From Kitasatospora sp. SolWspMP-SS2h (lineage in GTDB: Bacteria; Actinomycetota; Actinomycetes; Streptomycetales; Streptomycetaceae): DNA of 64,000 nt. Location: NCBI RefSeq assembly GCF_003259315.1, contig NZ_QLLT01000001.1:186001-250000 (forward strand), read 5' to 3'. The notes beneath the pieces were generated by a model. It was not told where the DNA came from, ran no database searches, and saw only the letters and a program-made list of their open reading frames with translations. The stretch's first letter is position 1; each line of letters begins with the position of its first letter. Positions 60,786 through 64,000 of the stretch are shown here, piece after piece. The translations under genes and the position numbers were made by a program.

Positions 60786-62726
60786 TCAGTGATCGGGGCG
60801 GACGACGGCGAGAACGGTGCCGGTTTCGACCTGGCGGCCGAGGGTGGCGGGGAGGTCGGTGAGGGTGCCGTCCGCGGGGGCGGTGACCCGGTGTTCCATC
60901 TTCATCGCCTCGATGCTGAGCAGGACTTGGCCTGCGGTGACGCGTTCGCCGGGCCGGGCGTCGATCCGGACGACGGTGCCGGGCATCGGGGCGAGCAGGG
61001 TGCCGGGGGCGAGCGGGGCGGTGGGGGCGGGGTGGCGGTCGACGGCGGTCAGGGCGTGGTGCTCGGTGGGTGCGTCGACGAAGACCTGGTCGCCGTACCG
61101 GGCGATCCGGTAGTGGCGGCGCAGTGGTCCGATCGCCAGGTCGACGGAGTCGGGTGTGCTGTGCAGGAGTTGGACGTCGGGGTGGTCGTCGGCGCGCAGC
61201 CCGTCGCGGGTGAGGCGGTAGCGGACGTCGTACTCGGTGCCGTCGGCGGCGCGGTAGCGCTTGGCCTGCGGCTGGGAGGGCAGGTTGCGCCAGCCGGAGG
61301 GGAGTTCGCGCAGGGGGCCGCGGCGGTCGGCGGCGTCGGCGAGGGCGGCGGCGAGCGCGGCGAGGGGGGTGGATTTGCCGTCGGGGGCGGTGAGTTCGGC
61401 GTGGTGGTCGGTGAGCAGGGCGGTGTGGACGCGGCCGGCCAGGAAATCGGGGTGGCGCAGGGCGCGGACCAGCAGGTCGCGGTTGGTGGTGGGGCCGTGC
61501 AGGCGGGCGCGGGCGAGGGCGTCGGCGAGGCGGCGGGCGGCGGCGGTGCGGGTGGGGGCCCAGGCGACGGCTTTGGCGAGCATCGGGTCGTAGTGGACGG
61601 TGACCCGGTCGCCGGTCCCGGCCCCCGCGTCCAGGCGCAGCCCGGCCGGGCTCGGGAGGGTGGCGAACTCGACGTCTGTACCCGGGAGTTCGAGGAGGTG
61701 CAGCGGTCCGGTGGCGGGCTGCCAGTCGCGGGCCGGGTCCTCGGCGTACAGGCGGGCCTCGATCGCGCAGCCGCGGACGGGGGGCGGGTCGGCGGGGAGC
61801 TGTTCGCCTTCGGCGACGGCGAGTTGGAGGGCGACCAGGTCGAGTCCGGTGACGCACTCGGTGACGGGGTGTTCGACCTGGAGGCGGGTGTTCATCTCCA
61901 GGAAGGCGAGGCGCCCGTCGGGGGCGAGGAGGAACTCGGCGGTGCCGGCACCCCGGTAGCCGACGGCGCGGGCGGCGGCGACGGCGGCGGCGTGCAGGCG
62001 GGCCCGCAACTCGGGGGCGAGGCCGGGGGCCGGGGCCTCCTCGATCACCTTCTGGTGCCGCCGCTGGAGTGAGCAGTCGCGGTCGCCGACCGCCCACACG
62101 GTGCCGTGGGCGTCGGCGAGCAGCTGCACCTCCAGGTGCCGTCCGGTGGGCAGGTAGGGCTCGCAGAACACCTCGTCGTCGCCGAACGCGGCGGCGGCCT
62201 CGGCCCGGGCGGCAGCCAGCGCGTCGGGGAGCTCGGCGAGGGTGCGCACCACCCGCATGCCGCGTCCGCCGCCGCCCGCCGCGGCCTTGACCAGCAGCGG
62301 CAGGTCGGCCTCGGCGGGGTGGGGGCCGACCTCCAGGACGGGGACGCCCGCGGCGGCCATCAACCGCTTGGCGGCGGTCTTGGAGCCCATCGCGGCGATA
62401 ACGGCGGGCGGCGGGCCGATCCAGCGCAGCCCGGCGTCCAGCACGGCCTGCGCGAAGTCGGCGCTCTCGGAGAGGAACCCGTACCCGGGGTGCACGGCGT
62501 CGGCTCCCGCGTCGAGGGCGGCCCGGACCAGCAGGTCGGCGCGCAGGTAGGTGTCGGCGGGCGCGGCGCCGGGCAGCCGGACGGCGGTGTCGGCCTCCCG
62601 GACGTGCCGGGCCTCGGCGTCCGGGTCGGCGTACACGGCGACGGTGGCGATGCCGAGGGTGCGGCAGGTGCGGAAGACCCGGCGGGCGATCTCGCCTCGG
62701 TTGGCCACCAGCAGGGAGGTGATCAT
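60786..62726 (-). CDS. Acyl-CoA carboxylase alpha chain (biotin carboxylase + BCCP)
   Basis: 646 residues. N-terminal biotin carboxylase (SLLVANRGEIARRVFRTCR, KAAAGGGGRGMRVV, EAPAPGL, FLEMNTRLQVEHPVTE), a BT-type linker domain, and a C-terminal biotinyl domain with the biotin Lys609 in IEAMKMEHRV. It carboxylates its own biotin and passes the carboxyl group to the beta chain encoded upstream. The closest known type is the methylcrotonyl-CoA-carboxylase-like alpha chain; alternatives are propionyl or geranyl-type. The gene lies 232 bases after the beta-chain gene. Confidence 0.93.
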   Translation of the reverse strand: MITSLLVANRGEIARRVFRTCRTLGIATVAVYADPDAEARHVREADTAVRLPGAAPADTYLRADLLVRAALDAGADAVHPGYGFLSESADFAQAVLDAGLRWIGPPPAVIAAMGSKTAAKRLMAAAGVPVLEVGPHPAEADLPLLVKAAAGGGGRGMRVVRTLAELPDALAAARAEAAAAFGDDEVFCEPYLPTGRHLEVQLLADAHGTVWAVGDRDCSLQRRHQKVIEEAPAPGLAPELRARLHAAAVAAARAVGYRGAGTAEFLLAPDGRLAFLEMNTRLQVEHPVTECVTGLDLVALQLAVAEGEQLPADPPPVRGCAIEARLYAEDPARDWQPATGPLHLLELPGTDVEFATLPSPAGLRLDAGAGTGDRVTVHYDPMLAKAVAWAPTRTAAARRLADALARARLHGPTTNRDLLVRALRHPDFLAGRVHTALLTDHHAELTAPDGKSTPLAALAAALADAADRRGPLRELPSGWRNLPSQPQAKRYRAADGTEYDVRYRLTRDGLRADDHPDVQLLHSTPDSVDLAIGPLRRHYRIARYGDQVFVDAPTEHHALTAVDRHPAPTAPLAPGTLLAPMPGTVVRIDARPGERVTAGQVLLSIEAMKMEHRVTAPADGTLTDLPATLGRQVETGTVLAVVRPDH

Positions 62727-62794
62727 CCGTCAGTTCGCTTTCTCGCGGGAGTAGCGGGGCGGGGGCGGAGAGGTCGTGGGGTGGGGCGGTGAGA

Positions 62795-62809
62795 GGTACT
62801 CGCGGTTGC
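62795..62809. promoter_or_regulatory. Shared 15-bp motif, copy 2
   Basis: GGTACTCGCGGTTGC, 69-83 bases before the biotin carboxylase start; one mismatch to the copy at 58311-58325. Confidence 0.55.
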
Positions 62810-62829
62810 AAGCTGGTGCAGTAGTGAGG

Positions 62830-62962
62830 GGGTGTCACGGTTGCGAGAGGCTGCAATCGCGAGAGGGTGTCACGGTTGCGAGCAGGTGCAGTGGCGAGAT
62901 GCCCTTGCGACAGTAAGGGGGTGTCACGGTTGCAGGATGCTGCAACCGTGAGGGGGTGTCAC
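62830..62962. repeat. Duplicated hairpin-repeat element between carboxylase genes
   Basis: Four copies of GGGTGTCAC (62830, 62865, 62919, 62954), the first three followed by GGTTGC. They form two versions of a 43-base element, each flanked by GTGTCAC. The second version contains TCACGGTTGCA/TGCAACCGTGA, a perfect 11-bp stem with 6-base loop (62924-62951); the first (62835-62862) is a decayed copy. The last GTGTCAC includes the beta-chain stop codon. Confidence 0.8.
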
Positions 62963-64000
62963 ATGCGGAAAACGCCATACCCCTTGGCGCCCGCGATCGG
63001 GCCGCTGTGGAGGGCGGACAGGCAGAGGCCGAGGATGGTGCGGGTGTCGCGCGGGTCGATCACTCCGTCGTCGTAGAGGCGGCCGGAGAGGAAGACCGGG
63101 AGGGACTCGGCCTCGATCTGCTGCTCGACGGCGGCGCGGATCGCGGCGTCGGCCTCCTCGTCGTAGGGCTGGCCCTTGGCGGCGGCGGACTGGCGGGCGA
63201 CCAGGGAGAGGACGCCGGCGAGTTGCTGGGGGCCCATCACCGCGGATTTGGCGCTCGGCCAGGTGAACAGGAAGCGGGGGTCGTAGGCCCGACCGCACAT
63301 GCCGTAGTGGCCGGCGCCGTAGGAGGCGCCCATCAGGACGGAGAGGTGCGGGACGGTGCTGTTCGCCACCGCGTTGATCATCATCGCGCCGTGCTTGATG
63401 ATGCCGCCCTGCTCGTACTCCCGGCCGACCATGTAGCCGGTGGTGTTGTGCAGGAAGACCAGCGGGCGGTCCAGCTGGTTGGCGAGTTGGATGAACTGGG
63501 CGGCCTTCTGGGACTCCTGGCTGAACAGCACGCCCTGGGCGTTGGCCAGGATGCCGACGGGGTACCCGAGCAGGGTGGCCCAGCCGGTGGCGAGGCTGGT
63601 GCCGTAGCGGGGCTTGAACTCGTCGAAGTCGGAGGCGTCGACGATCCGGGCGATCACCTCGCGGGGGTCGAAGGGCGCCTTGAGGTCGCCGGGGACGATG
63701 CCGAGCAGTTCGTCCTCCGGGTACGCGGGCGGCTCGGGGCGCCGCGCCGGTTCGGGGCCGGACTTGCGCCAGTGCAGCCGGTGGACGACCCGGCGGGCCA
63801 GGCGCAGGGCGTCGGGTTCGTCGAGGGCGAGATGGTCGGCGAGGCCGGAGGTGCGGGCGTGCATCTCGGCACCGCCGAGCGACTCGTCGTCGGACTCCTC
63901 GCCGGTGGCCATCTTCACCAGCGGCGGGCCGCCGAGGAACACCTTGGCCCGCTCCTTCACCATGATGACGTGGTCGGACATCCCCGGCACGTACGCACCG
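62959..64000 (-). CDS. Acyl-CoA carboxylase beta chain (carboxyltransferase), 3' part
   Basis: The frame continues beyond the window; the visible part starts [15 protein letters not shown] and is about 346 residues, the C-terminal two-thirds of a carboxyltransferase. Seen: [138 protein letters not shown]. These match methylcrotonyl-CoA carboxylase beta chains more than acetyl- or propionyl-CoA types. It works with the biotin carboxylase/BCCP gene downstream. Confidence 0.92.
   Translation of the reverse strand, partial: GAYVPGMSDHVIMVKERAKVFLGGPPLVKMATGEESDDESLGGAEMHARTSGLADHLALDEPDALRLARRVVHRLHWRKSGPEPARRPEPPAYPEDELLGIVPGDLKAPFDPREVIARIVDASDFDEFKPRYGTSLATGWATLLGYPVGILANAQGVLFSQESQKAAQFIQLANQLDRPLVFLHNTTGYMVGREYEQGGIIKHGAMMINAVANSTVPHLSVLMGASYGAGHYGMCGRAYDPRFLFTWPSAKSAVMGPQQLAGVLSLVARQSAAAKGQPYDEEADAAIRAAVEQQIEAESLPVFLSGRLYDDGVIDPRDTRTILGLCLSALHSGPIAGAKGYGVFRM

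Noticed and set aside
62830..62962. CRISPR array
   Set aside because: Repeats are short, unequal in spacing and contain hairpin copies as 'spacers'; no cas genes.

Overview
High-GC DNA with very strong G/C bias at third codon positions, frequent GTG/TTG starts, a spore-pigment type II polyketide cluster, a SpoIIE-type regulator phosphatase, a SepF-like protein and a leucine-type acyl-CoA locus: this is chromosomal DNA of a sporulating actinomycete, most likely Streptomyces, Kitasatospora or a close relative. All calls come from reading the sequence; no database was searched. I saw no rRNA, tRNA or CRISPR array.

Layout. 0-9 kb: end of an AraC regulator, a CHMI-type tautomerase, a one-pass membrane protein, a large DUF2236/MpaB-EF-hand fusion, a DUF4253 protein, a GNAT, an NlpC/P60 cell-wall hydrolase, and a divergent EamA exporter/LysR pair with a perfect operator-like repeat between them. 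9.3-11.8 kb: metY-metX (homocysteine by direct sulfhydrylation); metX appears to start with CTG overlapping the metY stop. 11.9-14.1 kb: DUF350 membrane protein, lipoprotein and glutathionylspermidine-synthase-like ATP-grasp enzyme. 14.1-15.2 kb: two divergent small proteins with related N-termini, one frameshifted. 15-19.7 kb: a large LuxR (LAL) regulator, a DUF5709 protein and a nitrilase-family hydrolase. 19.8-21.2 kb: an intact IS256-family element with 8-bp target duplication. 21.5-31.9 kb: mostly single housekeeping-type genes (MATE-like exporter, HMA copper-chaperone-like protein, GNAT, spermidine-synthase-like protein, alpha/beta hydrolase, AI-2E-type permease, GDPD, HTH-TOBE regulator). 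30.6-33.1 kb: ROK regulator divergent from an MFS transporter around a perfect inverted repeat. 33.4-37.2 kb: AP endonuclease, VTT/TVP38 protein, YrdB-like protein, DinB-like protein, SepF-like protein. 37.4-39.6 kb: TetR-MFS drug-exporter operon with an 18-bp palindrome in an apparently leaderless promoter.

42.4-52.4 kb is a whiE-type spore pigment locus in the classical order: seven genes on the minus strand (SchA/CurD-like protein, cupin, KS-alpha, KS-beta/CLF, ACP, aromatase/cyclase, TcmI-like cyclase) and a divergent FAD hydroxylase. An O-methyltransferase and a DHA2 exporter flank it. The minimal PKS makes the polyketide chain, the cyclases fold it, and the hydroxylase and methyltransferase are likely tailoring enzymes. 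Next to it are a secreted protein and a PAS-GAF-PP2C-HATPase regulator.

55.8-64 kb (all minus strand) is an acyl-CoA locus: carboxyltransferase (runs off the window), biotin carboxylase/BCCP, acyl-CoA dehydrogenase, an inositol-monophosphatase-like protein with altered metal-site motifs, an AMP-dependent acyl-CoA ligase and a TetR regulator. It resembles the leucine/isovalerate catabolic operon but no HMG-CoA lyase is present. Two of its intergenic regions share a 15-bp motif, and one carries a duplicated hairpin-repeat element.
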